Shown here: in pieces, positions 5,294-5,717 of the stretch
How positions within the stretch are numbered: position 1 is the stretch's first letter
Layout of the letters: each line of letters starts with the position of its first letter
Origin: Candidatus Omnitrophota bacterium
GTDB taxonomy: Bacteria; Omnitrophota; Gorgyraeia; 2-02-FULL-51-18
Reading direction: 5' to 3'
DNA length: 5,717 nucleotides
Assembly (NCBI GenBank): GCA_023247935.1
Contig: JAHFFM010000130.1
Span: forward strand, 1-5,717
The notes under the pieces: generated by a model
What the model was told of the DNA's origin: nothing
Databases searched by the model: none
The model's input: the letters and a program-made list of their open reading frames with translations, nothing else
Program-made: the position numbers and the translations under genes

Positions 5294-5717
5294 ATGAACG
5301 AATGTTGCCAGCATAAAAATAAATCTCGCGAAGAGATCCCCCATCAAAACGAGATCACCTACACCTGCCCGATGCACCCTGAGATTATCCGCCATGCCCC
5401 GGGGAATTGCCCGAAATGCGGCATGACGCTCGAACCTCAAGAGCCGGAAGGCGCAGAGGAAAAAAATCCAGAGTTGGCGGATATGTCACGTCGCTTCTGG
5501 ATTTCACTCCTTTTATCTTTGCCATTAGCGGGATTTGTAATGGAAGAAATGTTCCCGGCTTCTCAGGCGATAACTCACTCGTCCTGGTTTCGTTGGGTAC
5601 AACTTGCTTTGGCAACTCCTGTTGTCCTTTGGGGCGGATGGCCCTTTTTTGAACGTGCTTGGCAATCTGTCGTCCATCGCAGCCCGAATATGTTTACCCT
5701 CATTGCTATGGGAACAG
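5294..5717 (+). CDS. Copper-type P1B heavy-metal-transporting ATPase, N-terminal part (3' end outside window)
   Basis: The frame is open from ATG 5294 to the end of the window, 141 codons of what is normally a 650-850-residue pump. The start has GGAAGAG at 5282-5288. The N-terminus MNECCQHKNK has a Cys pair. Residues ~22-48 form the heavy-metal-binding domain pattern YTCPMHPE...GNCPKCGMTLEP (Cys25, His28, Cys39, Cys42), known from Cu+/Ag+ exporters and from CusB/CopB-type proteins. This replaces the classical ferredoxin-like CxxC metal-binding domain. Transmembrane segments follow at ~68-86 and ~101-117, then FFERAWQSVVHRSPNMFTLIAMG (residues 118-140), the typical P1B-1 lead-in to the third and fourth helices. 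The catalytic DKTGT, the CPC metal motif and the A and N domains lie beyond the window, so activity and exact ion cannot be confirmed. The likely role is ATP-driven export of Cu+ (possibly Ag+) from the cytoplasm, as the main effector of this operon. Confidence 0.9.
   Translation, partial: MNECCQHKNKSREEIPHQNEITYTCPMHPEIIRHAPGNCPKCGMTLEPQEPEGAEEKNPELADMSRRFWISLLLSLPLAGFVMEEMFPASQAITHSSWFRWVQLALATPVVLWGGWPFFERAWQSVVHRSPNMFTLIAMGT

Overview
The window looks like a piece of a mid-GC bacterial chromosome, or possibly a plasmid. Every supported gene is on the + strand, and most starts have strong Shine-Dalgarno sites (AGGAG / AAAGGAGGT types). The protein families (GT4 glycosyltransferase, phosphodiesterase-EEP fusion, YbaK deacylase, DUF2582-type winged helix, DUF2933 protein, copper-type P1B ATPase with a CPMHP/CPKCG metal-binding domain) are typical of environmental Gram-negative or deep-branching uncultivated lineages. 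The sequence alone does not fix the phylum. The standard code fits, because TGA and TAA both end genes just before the next ribosome binding site.

Region 1 (1-3117) looks like envelope or lipid metabolism. It holds the C-terminal half of a GT4 glycosyltransferase that begins outside the window. After 75 bases comes an 806-residue protein that joins a membrane-inserted alkaline-phosphatase-superfamily phosphodiesterase to an endonuclease/exonuclease/phosphatase (EEP) hydrolase. Both halves keep a complete set of recognisable metal-binding and catalytic motifs.

Region 2 (3118-4245) starts with a 122-base intergenic stretch. It contains a perfect TGTGA-N6-TCACA palindrome, the CRP/FNR-superfamily form, and a -10-like TATAGT, both upstream of a YbaK/EbsC-type deacylase. 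A 75-residue winged-helix protein and a 79-residue two-helix membrane protein with a Cys-rich tail follow at close spacing. A GC-rich hairpin (4251-4288) closes this group.

Region 3 (4334-5717) reads as a metal (probably copper) handling module: a His-tailed DUF2933 membrane protein, an isoprenylcysteine-methyltransferase-like membrane protein, a short spacer with a possible 24-codon leader ORF, and the start of a copper-type P1B ATPase that runs off the window.

The most unusual points are the two-hydrolase fusion, the perfect palindrome before the deacylase, the unrecognised Cys-tailed membrane protein, the methyltransferase-like protein inside a copper operon, and an in-frame acidic/His-rich stretch just after that protein's stop codon. 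None of these proves a new system. The copper module with its accessory membrane proteins is the best candidate for something under-described.
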